From Tupaia tana (taxonomy: Eukaryota; Chordata; Mammalia; Scandentia; Tupaiidae), in assembly GCA_026018925.1 (NCBI GenBank), contig JAKSZU010000003.1:10131236-10195235 (forward strand): a stretch of 64,000 nucleotides of DNA, given 5' to 3'. Positions 11,455 through 23,081 of this stretch are shown piece after piece (positions within the stretch are counted from its first letter, which is position 1; each line of letters starts with the position of its first letter). A program made the translations under genes and the position numbers. The notes beneath the pieces are model-generated. The model saw nothing but the letters and a program-made list of their open reading frames with translations. It was not told the DNA's origin and did not search any database.

Positions 11455-11714
11455 GTTTTGTTTTGTCTTTGCTATAGGGCAAGCACAAGTTCACCTGAGA
11501 GAGGGTGGAGAGAGTGAGAGAGAGAGTAAGAAATCTCCCCTCCTCTAGGGAGGGATGGCTATGTCACAATCCCTTCTCCTCCAGTCTCCTCGTGGGATTT
11601 GGGGCTTGCATGCACACATGTTCAGGGTGATTTTCAAGCTGCTGGGTCAGGGATTTGAACGAACAGCTGACCATGTGGGAGTCCAATGCCTTAACCTCCA
11701 TGTATCTGCTGCCC
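11455..11714 (-). mobile_element. tRNA-derived SINE, type O, antisense
   Basis: T-rich tail, TTTGCTATAGGGCAAGCAC, GA tract, CTCTAGGGAGGGATGGC and CAATCCCTTCTCCTCCAG, with a head ending ATCTGCTGCCC. Possible imperfect TSD GTTCTCTTATTTTT against GTTCTCCTATTCTC. Confidence 0.87.
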
Positions 11715-13040
11715 TGTTCTCCTATTCTCAATATGTTGGCTTTGAGCTCTGCAATTTATGTTAAGTACTTTGGTGATTATCTCTTTATTATTTTTCATAA
11801 CTGACCAAATGTGTCCAGACTTAAATATGTGGTCTACAAATCACTTCAACAGTATTTACAATCAAGTGAACATTTTAGAAATGATTTATCCATGCAGTGA
11901 GGAACTCCTTTTTATAGGTTGCCCAAGATGACACAAAGCTTTTTCTATACATATTCAGTGACCCCAGAGTACCTGGTGCACTAACTGATGCACCTTTGTT
12001 CTCATATAGACCTGACAAAATTCTATACAGAGTTAGATGAGCTGGAACATATTAAATATGAATCAATTTTTTTGATAAATTTTGGTAGCAAACCAAAGCT
12101 CAAGGATCACTCAGGGTTTTAGTTGGCAGGTGTTTGCAAAGGGTCATTTCCATCTTATAAGGTACAAGCACCTGCTTCCACTTAAATCACTTAAAAGAAG
12201 GATATAAGAAGGTGAATTCTGCCATCCTCCTTACACTTCCTAATGAGTACCAGGTGGTAAAAAAGAAACAGCATTGAATTTTATCAAAAAATGTTTGCTT
12301 GCACTCTACTGATTTTTTTTCATTTTTGGAAGTCTTGCTTTTTACAAATAGGAATTAATGTTTCTACATTCTTACTGGTTTCCACATACTTTTCCACATA
12401 TCATATTATTGATGGTTTCAGAATGACCTTTAATATAATTAATTTTTCGGAGTTAAATGCTGGTACATTTTATAAGTGAAATATAACTATGGCCTTATTT
12501 TCAAAGAACCTCCTTATTCTGATATTTGTTCTGAAAGGCTATCAGACTTTAAGCATCAAACAAGAAATTATATGCAAAAATATAAAATATTTTCACCCAA
12601 GGACCCAAAGTGCTAATTCTCCATCTTAGAGCTCGACTATAAAAGACGAAAAGATTTAGTCTGAAGAAAAAAAGAATTTACACTTGACTAAATCCCATAC
12701 TTATTATGGTATATTGCTTTTGCTATGCCATTCTATCCCTATTTCACATAGGAACACTGATTTCTACACAAAACATCAATAGTGTGCCTTTTATATTATG
12801 CTCAAGCATTTCATTAAGGATCTGATGTTAATTTCATTAAAAAGAAATGTTGCGTTGTATAATTTTGACAAAATGAAAGTATGAAAAATAAATAAAGTCT
12901 GTAAAAAAAAGAATTTAAGTAATTTTCCTCTATATTCCTTTGGTCCTTTAGTTTAAGCCATCTATCTGTTCTGGAGTGAATCAGGAGTAGGTGAGTAGGT
13001 ATGCATGTGTCTGTGGGGTGAGTGCTTTGAATTGGAGAAT
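11715..13040. other. Unassigned DNA, repeat-poor
   Basis: About 1.3 kb with no recognised transposon. The frames of 62 aa (12291-12479) and 90 aa (12814-13086, minus) are low-complexity hydrophobic and show no family resemblance. Sequence complexity is normal, so this may be unique DNA. Confidence 0.45.
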
Positions 13041-13108
13041 ATGGGTTATAAGAATAAGAGCCATGGGTTATAAGAATAAGAGCCATGGGTTATAAGAATA
13101 AGAGCCAT
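13041..13108. repeat. 22-bp tandem repeat, 3 perfect copies
   Basis: The unit ATGGGTTATAAGAATAAGAG plus CC repeats at 13041, 13063 and 13085 with no substitutions, followed by a partial fourth start (AT). Perfect identity suggests recent expansion. Confidence 0.97.
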
Positions 13109-13129
13109 ACAATTTTCTTAAAAAACAAA

Positions 13130-13250
13130 ATTGCCAGAAAGCATGTATACTAGCTGCCAGAGAGAGATGGAGAGAGAGAAAGAGCGGGAAAGCAAGGGAC
13201 ACCACCCTGCCTCCATGGGGCATGGTCACACAAAATCCCTTTTACTGATT
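13130..13250 (-). mobile_element. Truncated SINE fragment, antisense
   Basis: Contains GCCAGAGAGAGATGGAGAG, CCATGGGGCATGGTCACAC and AAAATCCCTTTTACT, the middle of the type O body in inverse orientation. The tRNA-like head is missing. Confidence 0.65.
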
Positions 13251-13390
13251 GTACTGGGGAGAGCTAATATTCAAGATGATTCATAAATAATGAGAAAGTA
13301 TTCGTTATTTGAAGGCCTACAGGGAGAGCATTCTGGCCAGAAAAAATAACAATGTGAAGTCAGAGGTCTATATAAAAGAAGGCCAGTGTT

Positions 13391-13660
13391 GGGACCAGCA
13401 GTTAGCGCAATGGCTATGTTGCTGGGCTCCCACGTAGTCGACCGTGGTTTGCGACCCGGTGGCTTAAACTCACGCCGGGCGTGTTTGCGTGCGTGCCCAA
13501 GATCCCAAGAGGAGAATGGAGGAGAAGGGATTGCGGCATGGCCATCCCCCTGGGGGGTGACTTCTTGCTTTCTATCTCTCTGTCTCTGTCTGTCTGTCTG
13601 GTGAGCACACGCGCCCTATAGCAAAAACCTCTCAAAAAAAAAAAAAAAAAAAAAAAAAAA
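13391..13660 (+). mobile_element. tRNA-derived SINE, type Y
   Basis: GGGACCAGCAGTTAGCGCAA, GTAGTCGACCGTGGTTTGCG, CCATCCCCCTGGGGGGTGAC, CCCTATAGCAAAAACC and an A tail of about 27 nt. A small deletion removes part of the segment after the B box. The flanks carry an imperfect TSD, GAAGGCCAGTGTT against GAAGGCCAATACT. Confidence 0.92.
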
Positions 13661-14131
13661 GGAAGGCCAATACTGAAATACAGTAAGGACAAGGAAGAGA
13701 GTGGCATTGAATGTGTGTGGAGAGTACGATCCAGATTGGTCAGATAAAGTCACCTGGGCTTTGATAAAGAAAATGAATATTACTCTGATTACAATAAGAA
13801 ATTACTACAATCAGAAAGCACTAGAAATATATGTCTTAAGTTGTGTTTTCTCTTTTGAGAGCACTACTTTTTCCTTCCTTTTCTCAACATTTTTGGGAAA
13901 ATTATGCTTCTATTTTTCACTCCAAAATAATCCATCAGCAAGTTTCTTGGAATCTACTTTGTTGATATTCTAAAAATGTGACCAAACCTCTGCTATGACC
14001 ACACTAATCAAAAATATCATAATCTCATTCCTAAGTTACATAGGGACAGGACGTAGGCCATATTCTTAATAAACTGACTTGGAGGTTGAGCTTTGCATTT
14101 ATAAAGCGTGCTTTGTTTGTTCATTTTGTTT
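13661..14131. other. Unassigned non-coding DNA
   Basis: The 90-aa frame at 13701-13973 starts beside the SINE target site and has no recognisable domain. I see no other feature. Confidence 0.4.
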
Positions 14132-14388
14132 TGTTTTAGAGATTTTTGCTATAGGGTGCATGTGTTTGCCAGAGAGAGAGATAGCCAGAAATCATTCCCC
14201 AGGGACGATGGCCACTCTGCAGTCCCTTCTGCTCCATTTTCCCCTCAGGACACTTGATATGCATGCACATAAGCCTGGTGAGAGTCCCAAGCTATTCATT
14301 GGGAACTCAAACCACATGTGGGCCAGGGCTTCAACGGGGGTTCACCATGTGAGAGTTCAGCGCCTCAACCACTATGCCACCTACTGGT
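14132..14388 (-). mobile_element. tRNA-derived SINE, type O, antisense
   Basis: AGAGATTTTTGCTATAGGGT, CCCCAGGGACGATGGCCAC and CTGCAGTCCCTTCTGCTCC. The head ends GCCACCTACTGGTGACTG. An extra stretch of about 30 bp near the B-box side suggests an internal duplication or a subfamily variant. Confidence 0.85.
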
Positions 14389-15429
14389 GACTGCACGTAT
14401 GAAGTTTTTGAGGGACTGTCCATTAAAGTCATCACCATTGAGGGAGTAAAGTAAACAGAGCCAGGTAGAGTCAAATTACTATTCAATCCCAGCAAAGACT
14501 TCACCTCATACTATAGGGAACTCTGGAGCTGGTCTTCATAGTCATCTCATTTAAGGCAAACATCCCAGGCTTTTATACTTACTGTATCTACTAAGCAGCC
14601 TCAGAGAAATAGTGTGAACTTGGGCAAAGTGTCACACTTAGGCTGATAATGATCCCTGGGGAGAGATTCAGCTGAAAGCCCTTGGTCTAAAATACTCTAC
14701 ACTAAGTGGAAGAATGAGTGTGCCATCCTAAAATAATCCAGGTAGTACATTACAATTTTCACTTGGATTTGCTTACTTTACATAATCAATTATGGGAAAA
14801 TCTCTTCCAGTATTTAATCGACTTCTTTTCCTGGAAAAATTAACATGAGGAATGTTGATGAGTAAACTCATGGTCATGTGAAATCTTATGAGCAGCCACA
14901 CTCTTTCTTTCAGTGTCCGGTAGTAAGTGCAAAATTTTTCTCAATTACGTCTGATTCTTAACTGGGAATGACATGGTCTTGTGTGGCACACTGTGGCTCT
15001 ACATTGCAACTCTACTTTGAGGCATCTCATAAACTCTACACTGCATTGTTTTCCATAAGTGGAAATTTATATCGTATCTGAACATTCTGCAAAGTCCTTT
15101 CCTTTTCTGTATCCTACACAGTGCTGGTAACATTTTGTGTCACCTCATAAATTGATCAGGACAATCATGTTAAATATGCCATATACATCTTGCAAAGCTG
15201 GCAAACCTGAAGGAAATGGACTAATTTGAATGATAGTTATAAATTGTAATTAGGCCAACTATGTAAAAATTTAGAGTTGAAATTAATTCATAAAAATAGT
15301 AAAGATTGTGATTTTAATGGATTTGTGTAGCGCTAAGGAATGTAACTTTGATGGAACCTCAGTTTATGAGAATCAATCTCAAGTAATTCTTAAATCTGGG
15401 ATAACTTATTTTAAGGAGTTAAAAGATAT
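14389..15429. other. Unassigned DNA
   Basis: About 1 kb of normal complexity with no transposon signature or ORF of note. Candidate unique sequence. Confidence 0.4.
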
Positions 15430-15692
15430 TATAAAGCTGTTTTTGTAGCCTACTGGTTAAGGCAGCTGGATTTCATATGGCCAACCCTGTAGGTCAAGTC
15501 TCAGATTGAGGCTTTTGAGAAACATGCCAGGAAGCATATGTATATGTGCACCCCAAATCCTGACAGGGTGAAAAACAAAGAAGAAAGGATTGCAGTATGA
15601 ACATTTCTCATGTGTGGTGCTTTCCCCCATACCCCCTCCATTCCTCTGTCTTTCTGTGGTAAGAGCACATGACTTCTGACAACATTTTAATA
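15430..15692 (+). mobile_element. tRNA-derived SINE, type O
   Basis: Head GTAGCCTACTGGTTAAGGC, TGGATTTCATATGGCC, ATCCTGACAGGGTGAAAAAC and TGGTAAGAGCACATGAC. Strongly diverged, one of the older copies. Confidence 0.8.
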
Positions 15693-15889
15693 ATATATGT
15701 AATATAAGTAACTATATATGTCTTCAACCACTTTTATAGGTACAACCACAACTGTGGTGGGCCATAGCCAGCCTACCCATATGAGACGCTCTCATAGATT
15801 AGGTAGCTCAGTCAAGTATAGAATATGTGATTCTATAATTATGGTATTTTGAATATTTTCTTACATGGTAATTGTGTAGAACCTTGAAT

Positions 15890-16297
15890 GTTGGAAATAG
15901 AAAAAGAACAGCAAATCAAATAGAAAGTATGCAGAAGAAGAGAAACAATAAAAATTAGAGCACAAATTAATTAAACTGAAAGCAGGAAATTAAAAGAGAA
16001 AAAAAAATATTATTGACTATAAATATAAATACAATCGATAGGCCACTAGCAAGGTAAACTGAGAAATGAAGAGAGAAGATTAAATTAGCAATATAAGAAA
16101 TGAAATAGGGCACATCACTACAGACCCAATGGAGGTTCAAAGGATAATAAAGAAATATACTGAACAACTCTGTCACCACAAATTAGATCAAATAAACCAA
16201 TTCCTTAAAAGACACAATCTGCCAAAAATGGCACAAGAATAAAAAATCTGAATAGGCTTATATAAATTTTTAAAATTTAGTTAATAATTAATAATAT
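15890..16297 (+). mobile_element. Old L1 ORF2 segment, left half
   Basis: Sense L1 ORF2 sequence upstream of the reverse transcriptase core: GAAATGAAATAGGGCACATC, GGATAATAAAGAAATATACT, CCAATTCCTTAAAAGACAC and CTGAATAGGCTTATATAA. Continues at 18344 after an antisense L1 insertion. Multiple stops. 5'-truncated at about 15890. Confidence 0.82.
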
Positions 16298-18343
16298 TAT
16301 TTTCCCATTATTATTATCATTATTATTTACGCATTTAATTGCTATACATAATTTAGATAGTAAAGAGACTTTACCCAGCATGATATACACCTCAGTTCAG
16401 TCGAAAATACTATACACATCCTCATAAACTATATCTGTGTCCCACAAATATCTTACCTCTCCACTTTTCCCCAAAATTATCTTTCCTGAGCTATTCCCCT
16501 CCCACACTCTCCTTCTGCTTTGTCTCTAGTGCCCATAACAATTTTTAATGCTTTTATGTCCTTCAGTCTTTCAGTCTCTACCATAGAGTGACGACAGTTG
16601 GTATATGTTAAGTGGAGACATACAATGTCTCTCTTTCTTAGCCTGACTTGCTTCACTCAAAAACAAATCTTCCATATTCATCTACTTTCTATCAAATTCC
16701 AGGGCCTTGTTGTTTTTTTATGGCTGAGTAATATTCCATGGAGTATTTGTGCCACAATTTTTCAACCCATTCTTCTGTTTGTGGACATTTGGGTTGGTTC
16801 CATGTCTTAGGAATCGTGAATAGTGCTGCAATAAATATAGTTATGCAAGCACTTTTCCAACTGAGTATTCTCCTGTCCTTTGGGTAGATACCTAGGAGTG
16901 GAATTGCTGGATCATATGGTAGTTCTATCTGAGGGTCTTTGAGGAACCTCCATATTGTCCTCCACAGTGGCTAGACCAGTTTATATTCCTACCAAAAATG
17001 TAGGAGTGTTCCCCTTTCACCACATCCCCTCCAGCACTTATCATTTTTTGTTATTTTAATCTTCGCCATTCTGACTGGGGTTAGGTGGTATCTCATTGTG
17101 GTTTTGTTCTGTATCTCCCTTATGATGAGGGATGTTGAGTATTTTTTCATATGCTTTTTGGCTGTTCGTATGTCTTCCTTAGAGAGTCATTTATTCAGCT
17201 CATTTTCCCATCTTTTAATTGGGTTAATCATTTTCTTCTGGGTAAGCTCTTGAGTTTTCTATGTATTCTGGTTATCAGACCTTTACCTGAGTCACAGATA
17301 ACAAATATTCTCTTCCATTCCGAAGGTTGTCAATTCACACTAATTACAGTGTCTTTTGCTGTGCAGAAACTCCTTAACCTGATGTAATCCCACCTGTCTA
17401 CTTTGGGGATTATTGCCTGTGCTTTGGGGGTCTTACTTAAGTCTTTGACTACCCTCATGTCTCCTAGAGTTTCCCTAGTGTTTTCCACCAGTAGTTTTAT
17501 AGTTTGTGGCCTTAGGTTTAGATCTTTGATCCACTTTGAGTTGATTTTTTTTAATGGTGACAGATAGGGGTTCAAATTCATCTTTCTACATGTGGATACC
17601 CAGTTTTTCCATCACCATTTGCTAAAGAGGTTTTCCTTTTCCCACTGGATTGTTTGGTACTCTTTGTTGAAGATGAGTTGGCTGTATGGTTTGGGGTTTA
17701 TTTCTGGGGTCTCTACTCTGTTCCATTGGTTCTCATGTCTGTTTTTGTGCCAATACCATGCTGTTTTGATTATCATAGCTTTGCAATATATTTTGGAGTC
17801 AGGAAGTGAGATGACCCCCCACACCACTCTTCTTGTGCAGGATAGCTTTGGTAATACGAGATCTTTTATAATTCCAGACAAATTCTATGATTGTCTTTTC
17901 TAGATCTGTGAAGAATGTCTCTTGTAATCTTAAAGGGATTGCATTAAATATGTAGATTAATTTGGGAAGTATTGCCATTTTGATTATATTAATTCTGTCA
18001 ATACAGGAATATGGGATGTCCTTCCACTTTTTTGGTGTCCTTTTCTATTTCCTTTTTAAGGTTTTTATAGTTTTCCTTATAGAGGTCTTTGACTTTCTTG
18101 GTTAGTTTTATTCCTAAGTATCTTATACTTCTTGTGGCTATGGTAAATGGGAGTACTTTCTTCAGTTCTGTCTCTGTCTACTTGTTGTTTGTATATTGAA
18201 ATGCTATTGATTTTTGTAAGTTAATTTTGTATCCTGCCACTCTACTGTATGCATTTATTACTTTGAGACGTTTTCTTATGGATACTATTGGATCTTCTCT
18301 GTATACAGTCATGTCATCTACAAACAGAGATAATTTCATGTTC
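16298..18343 (-). mobile_element. Younger 5'-truncated L1 inserted antisense
   Basis: On the minus strand this runs from the RT active-site region (a Phe-Val-Asp-Asp-Met motif at about 18310-18327) through the ORF2 C-terminal half and a pyrimidine-rich 3' UTR. It is less decayed than the L1 around it. Truncated just upstream of the RT Asp-Asp motif, a typical 5' truncation. The right junction meets TTCTAACACAGAAAG of the host L1. No clean TSD was found. Confidence 0.85.
17330..17881 (-). pseudogene. L1 ORF2p C-terminal remnant
   Basis: Two minus-strand frames (17612-17881 and 17330-17581) encode adjacent parts of L1 ORF2p downstream of the RT. These include motifs such as AMIIKTAWYWHKNRH, NQWNRVETPEINPK and QWEKENLFSKW. 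A frame break at about 17600 separates them. No complete ORF survives. The protein would be the reverse transcriptase/endonuclease of LINE-1. Confidence 0.85.
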
Positions 18344-19615
18344 TAACACAGAAAGTACAATAAAGACTTAGATGGGTTCACTGGTAAATTATGGCAAACA
18401 TTTAAGAAAGACATAATATCAACTTCTTGTGGTCTTTTTCAGAAGTGAAAAACAGAGGAAAATCTTTCTAATTCATTCTATGAGTTCAGTATTACCCTAA
18501 TCCCAAAACTAGACAAAAATATTATAAATAAAGAAAACTACAGAGAAATGTCTCTTGTAAACCTCAATACTTAGCAAAACATTACCAAATTAAATCCAGT
18601 AATACATAGAAAAATTACACACCATGGCCAAATGGGATTTATATCAGGTATACAACACTGACCCGACATTCAAAAAACAAATCTTATTAACTAACCCATC
18701 ACATTAACAGGTTAAAATATTAAATATCATGATTATATCAATAGATTAAAAACATATAAAAGTGGACAAAATTCAACATCACATTGTGGTAAAACTGTCA
18801 GAAAGTAGGAAGAGAGGAGTATTTCCTCAACTTGACAAAGAACATTTACAAACTACCTACAGGTGATGTCATATTTAATGAGGAGAAGCTCAAAGCTTTC
18901 CCGTTAAGTTCAGGAATAAATTAAGGATGTTCCCTTATCATTCATTTTTAGTATTGCACTGGGAGTCATAATATAATGAGAAAACAAGATAAAAAGGCAT
19001 ATAGATTAGAAAAAGAAATAAAACTGCCTTTTCTCACTATGTAGAAAATCTAATTCAATACAAAATATTCCTGGAATTAGTAAGCACATATAGCAAGTTT
19101 ATTGGATACAAGATTAATACACAAGAGTCAATTTCCTTCCTGTATACTATGAACAAGTGGAATTCAAAATTAAAATCAAATAACCATTTATATTAGCATT
19201 ACCCCAAATATAAATTTAACAAAAATATATACAAAATCTTTATAAGAACAACTACACAATTCTGATGAAAGAAATAAAAGCACTAAATAAATAGTGAGCT
19301 ATTTTGTGCTCATAAAGGAAGACTCAATATAGCCAAGGCATTAGTTCTTCCCAATTTAATCTATAGCTTCATTGCAATGTCAATTAAAATCCAAGAAACT
19401 TATTTTATGAATATAAACAAACTGAATCCAAAGTTATATTTAGAGGAAAAAAGGCTCAGAATAGCTAACTAAATATTAAAGAAGAAAAAAGTTAGAAGGT
19501 TGACTACTCAACTTCAAGACTTACTCTAAAGCTAGAATAATCCACATGGTGAAGTATTGTTATAACAATAGACAATCAGACCAAAACAAAAAATAAGAAT
19601 AATTAAATCTGTGAT
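18344..19615 (+). mobile_element. Old L1 ORF2 segment, right half
   Basis: Resumes the same sense L1 (GATGGGTTCACTGGTAAATTA, CATTACCCTAATCCCAAAAC) and carries it through the RT and C-terminal regions to CAATAGACAATCAGACCAA. Heavily mutated, with no ORF. It ends shortly before the type Y SINE at 19666. Confidence 0.85.
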
Positions 19616-19665
19616 CAATATCTTATATAATTTAGGAAGAATTGAAATGGTTCATTAAAAAAAAG

Positions 19666-19934
19666 GGAACCAGCAGTTAGCGTAATGGCTATGTCGCTGG
19701 ACTCCCATATAGTCGACCTTGGTTCGCATCCTGGACCCGGTGGCTTAAAACTCACGCCGGGCACGTGTGTGTGCATGCCCAAGATCCTGAGAGGAGAATG
19801 GAGGAGAAGGGATTGTGGCGTGACCATCCCCCCGGGGGGTGATTTCTCACTTTCTGTCTCTCTGTCTCTCTCTGTCTGTCTGGTGAGCGCACGCACCCTA
19901 TAGCAAAAACCTCTCCAAAAAAAAAAAAAAAAGG
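19666..19934 (+). mobile_element. tRNA-derived SINE, type Y (GGGAACC group)
   Basis: GGGAACCAGCAGTTAGCGTA, TTCGCATCCTGGACCC, CTTAAAACTCACGCCGGGC, GCGTGACCATCCCCCCGGGG, CCCTATAGCAAAAACC and an A16 tail. These positions define one of the two young subgroups. Inserted in an A-rich site. Confidence 0.93.
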
Positions 19935-19957
19935 CAGCAAACAAAACCAATATATAT

Positions 19958-20356
19958 TGCCTTTTCTTTTGTTGTTGGTGGTGTTGTAACAACACTGGAG
20001 ACAGGGTAATTTATAAAGAACATAACTTTATTTGGCTTATGGTTCTGGAGGCTGGGAAGTCCAAGAGCATGGCACAAGCACTTGGCAGGGGTTTTCATGC
20101 TGCATTAACCCATGATAGAAAGACTGAAGAATAAGTAGGTTTGTGCAAATGAAAAATTCACCAGGGGACAGATTTGCTTCATAACAACCCACTCTCAGGA
20201 TAACTAATCTACTCCTGGGATAATGACATTAATTCATTTATGAAGGCCATGCCCTCATGATATAATCACCTCTTATCAGGTTTTATCTTCCATCATTGTC
20301 CCACTGAGGTTTAAGTTTCCAGCACATAAAACTTTGGGGATGTTCGTACCGCAGCA
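19958..20356 (+). mobile_element. Solo LTR, MaLR (MST/MLT1-like)
   Basis: Begins TG and ends CA (GTACCGCAGCA). Contains AGGGTAATTTATAAAGAAC, TTATTTGGCTTATGGTTCTG, GGAGGCTGGGAAGTCCAAGA and CCTCATGATATAATCACC. The flanks TATAT (left) and CATAT (right) fit a 5-bp TSD with one change. Confidence 0.8.
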
Positions 20357-20814
20357 CATATCAAAATCAATACAAAAAGTAACCATACTAAAAATCTATG
20401 AAAGAAGGATGAATTAGGTCTCACAAACCTTCTAGATGGTTCATATTTTCTAGGTATATCATTTTCTATTGACATGATGACTTGGCAAAATATACAGCAT
20501 ATGATATACAATTATGGCCTTATAAACATTTCCTTACATGGAATAGTACGTGAACATTGACACATGCCTTCAATCCTAGGACAAAAATAGTATAAAAAAC
20601 TGTCTAAGGACATGTAATTGGGCTTTCTCACCTGTGGATAAGGATTGCATAAAGACTGCTAAGATCAGCGAAAACTGAGTATCTTTTTATGAAGAAAAAA
20701 GGAAACAGCACTGAGTCACATCCACTTCTATTGTTCTATATTACATGTTTTTTTTTTTTTTTTCCATTTTTTTTTCTGTCATAGTAATATTAAACCAAAG
20801 TGAAGACACTTTGT
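20357..20814. other. Unassigned AT-rich DNA
   Basis: No gene or repeat family recognised. Contains a T16 run at about 20749. Confidence 0.4.
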
Positions 20815-21049
20815 CTTTCTCTTCTGTTTGTTTGTGCTATAAGGTACATGCCCTCGGCTGGAGAAGGAATCTAAGAAATCTCTCTCTAAGGGGGATGGCC
20901 ATGCAACAGTCCCGTCAGCCCCTTCAGGACTTTAGGTAGGCATGCACATGCACCCAGCATGACTCTCAAGTCACTGAGTCCAGGACTCAAACCAGGGACT
21001 GCAATGTGGGAGTCCAAGACCTTAACCACCACACTACCTCCTGGTCCCT
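20815..21049 (-). mobile_element. tRNA-derived SINE, type O, antisense
   Basis: TTGTGCTATAAGGTACATGC, CTAAGGGGGATGGCCATGC and TGAGTCCAGGACTCAAACC, with a head ending CACTACCTCCTGGTCCC. The body is shortened. Confidence 0.85.
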
Positions 21050-21789
21050 ATTTCGTGTCTTTAGGAGACTGGAATTAGTCCAGTAAAGCTTAATCATGTT
21101 TTGTTTCAGGACCTGTAAATCACTATGTTCCCAACTTCCTCAGTTTTGATCATTAAAAACCTCACCCTGCCCCTTAGGTTATTCAAGAAGTTTATTTTGG
21201 TTTTCTGCTGAAGTCTGCCCTGACTGAATGGTGTCCCATATCTGCACACTTTGTTCCTTTTCATTAAAATGGGCCTGCATCATGTCCCAAATCCTTTATG
21301 GTCCCTCTGAGTACAGTCAATTACACTGAAAAGCTTAATCTGTACTAAGTTTTTAATGGTCCATTTTACGGCACTTCTGAGAAAACATATTTATCTTCAA
21401 TACCAACCCTTTGTAATATGATCAACTCAAAAGAATTACAGTACCTTTGGCAGAAAAGACTAACAAAATCATTTTGCAGAATGAACTGCACTTATTTACC
21501 ATCCTAAATCCTTCAAAATGGTAGAAAGAAAAGGTATTTATAAGGAGTGTTTCAGAAGAAAGTACCATGGTTGATAAGATTGTGGCTGCCACAGCACTAA
21601 AGGTAACACTTACTCAAATAATTAGCATTATAATCTGGTTCTTGTCTATTATGCTATCTCACTGTCAAACCCAGCATACTGTAACCTTTGCATTTCAATA
21701 TTAACTGCATGATTCTTCAGGCTTTTGAACTTTCTCATAGGCCATTCCTTCTGCATATTATGTTCTTTCTCTTTCTCTCTTTTTTTTTA
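21050..21789. other. Unassigned DNA
   Basis: About 740 bp of normal complexity with no supported feature. Confidence 0.4.
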
Positions 21790-22018
21790 ATGCTCAGCTA
21801 TTTATTTCTTCAGAGAGAGGGAGTGAAGAAAAGAGATCAGTAGTCCCAAAAGAGTCTTCATGCCCTGATCCACTCCCAGCCCCAGCCAGCCAGGGTCACA
21901 GACATACATGCCTGCACCCACCTTGCACAGGGACATCATGGAATGTAATCTCGAGACCTTCCCTTGGGGCATCACCATTGTGGATTATTGCTTTACTGTT
22001 TTGCCACTGCATCTGACC
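21790..22018 (-). mobile_element. tRNA-derived SINE, type C, antisense
   Basis: TATTTATTTCTTCAGAGAGAG, CCAAAAGAGTCTTCATGCC and CCAGCCCCAGCCAGCC, with an inverted head region GTAATCTCGAGACCTTCCC and GCCACTGCATCTGACC. Same body type as 3690. Confidence 0.75.
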
Positions 22019-22401
22019 TTTTTTCCTGTTGTGAAATTCGGTTCTTTGATTGAGAGCCAGTTAACATATTACTTCTTTAAAACATCCACTGATATTTTCA
22101 GAAAAGCTTAGTATTTCTTCCTTGTTTTTCTTATCATCTGACTCACACCATAAATATAGCAGTGATTATTTGTATTATACTTAACTGATTATTATTTCCT
22201 TTTTTCCCCCACCAAACCAAACATATTCACAGCAAGCATTTTGTCTTCAATTTAGTATTCTTTTCCAGGTCTTAGCATGGTGCTTGAACCATGATACAGA
22301 GAAACAAAAGATGAGTAAATGAAAAGTAAACTTCTGAGTAAAAATGAGGAAGGATCTCTTAGCAAGTACTGTAATCAATGTTTCTTAAGAAAAAATAATA
22401 G
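22019..22401. other. Unassigned DNA
   Basis: Nothing supported. The 67-aa frame 21908-22111 runs from the type C SINE into this flank and is not a gene. Confidence 0.4.
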
Positions 22402-22664
22402 GAACCAGCAGTTAGCATAATGGCTATGTCGCTGGATTCCCATGTAGTCGACCGCGGTTTGAATCCTGGACCTGGTGGCTTAAACTCACGCTGGGCTCGT
22501 GTGCATGCATGCCCAAGATCCCGAGAGGAGAATGGAGGAGAAGGGATTGCGGTGTGGCCATCCCCCCTGAGGGGTGATTTCTCGCTTTCTGTCTCTCTGT
22601 CTCTGTCTTTCTGGCAAGTGCACGCGCTCTGTAGCAAAAACCTCTCAAAAAAAAAAAAAAAAAA
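22402..22664 (+). mobile_element. tRNA-derived SINE, type Y
   Basis: GGAACCAGCAGTTAGCATAA, GTCGACCGCGGTTTGAATCC, GCGGTGTGGCCATCCCCCC and GCAAAAACCTCTC, with an A20 tail running into GAAAGAAAG. It mixes features of both young subgroups. Both strands carry long SINE-derived frames (122 aa minus, 94 aa plus) that are not genes. Confidence 0.93.
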
Positions 22665-22810
22665 AAGAAAGAAAGAAAACATTTCTGCTATAAGGGTATT
22701 ATGAATATTAGCATTAAACATGTTCACGAATTATGAAATTGGGGAGAGAAATTATAGTGAGTCCAATATTATGGCATATTGTAATTTGATGGTTGAATCT
22801 CAGTTCTGTT

Positions 22811-23068
22811 CTGTTTTTTTCTTTAGAGGTTTTTGCTATAGGGCGTGTGCACTCGCCAGAAAGACAGAAAGGCAGAGAGACAGAAAGTGAGAAATCACCC
22901 ACCAGGGGAGATGGCCACACCGCAATCCCTTCTCCATTCTTCTCTTGGGATCATGGGCATGCACCCACATGTGCCCAGCATGAGTTTAAGCCACCGGGTC
23001 CAGGACTCGAACTGCGGTCGACTGCATGGGAGTTCAGTGACATAGCCATTATACTAACTGCTGGTCCC
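22811..23068 (-). mobile_element. tRNA-derived SINE, type Y, antisense
   Basis: Flanked by a perfect 13-bp TSD TCTCAGTTCTGTT at 22798-22810 and 23069-23081. GAGGTTTTTGCTATAGGGCG, GAACTGCGGTCGACTGCATG. Lies about 145 bp from the previous SINE in inverted orientation. Confidence 0.94.
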
Positions 23069-23081
23069 TCTCAGTTCTGTT

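Noticed and set aside
16298..19615. One L1 with a 5' inversion from twin priming
   Set aside because: Sense and antisense parts cover overlapping ORF2 regions and differ in decay, so two copies are needed.
19615..19995. 126-aa minus-strand frame
   Set aside because: It is a type Y SINE translated on its opposite strand. The same peptide recurs at many SINE copies.
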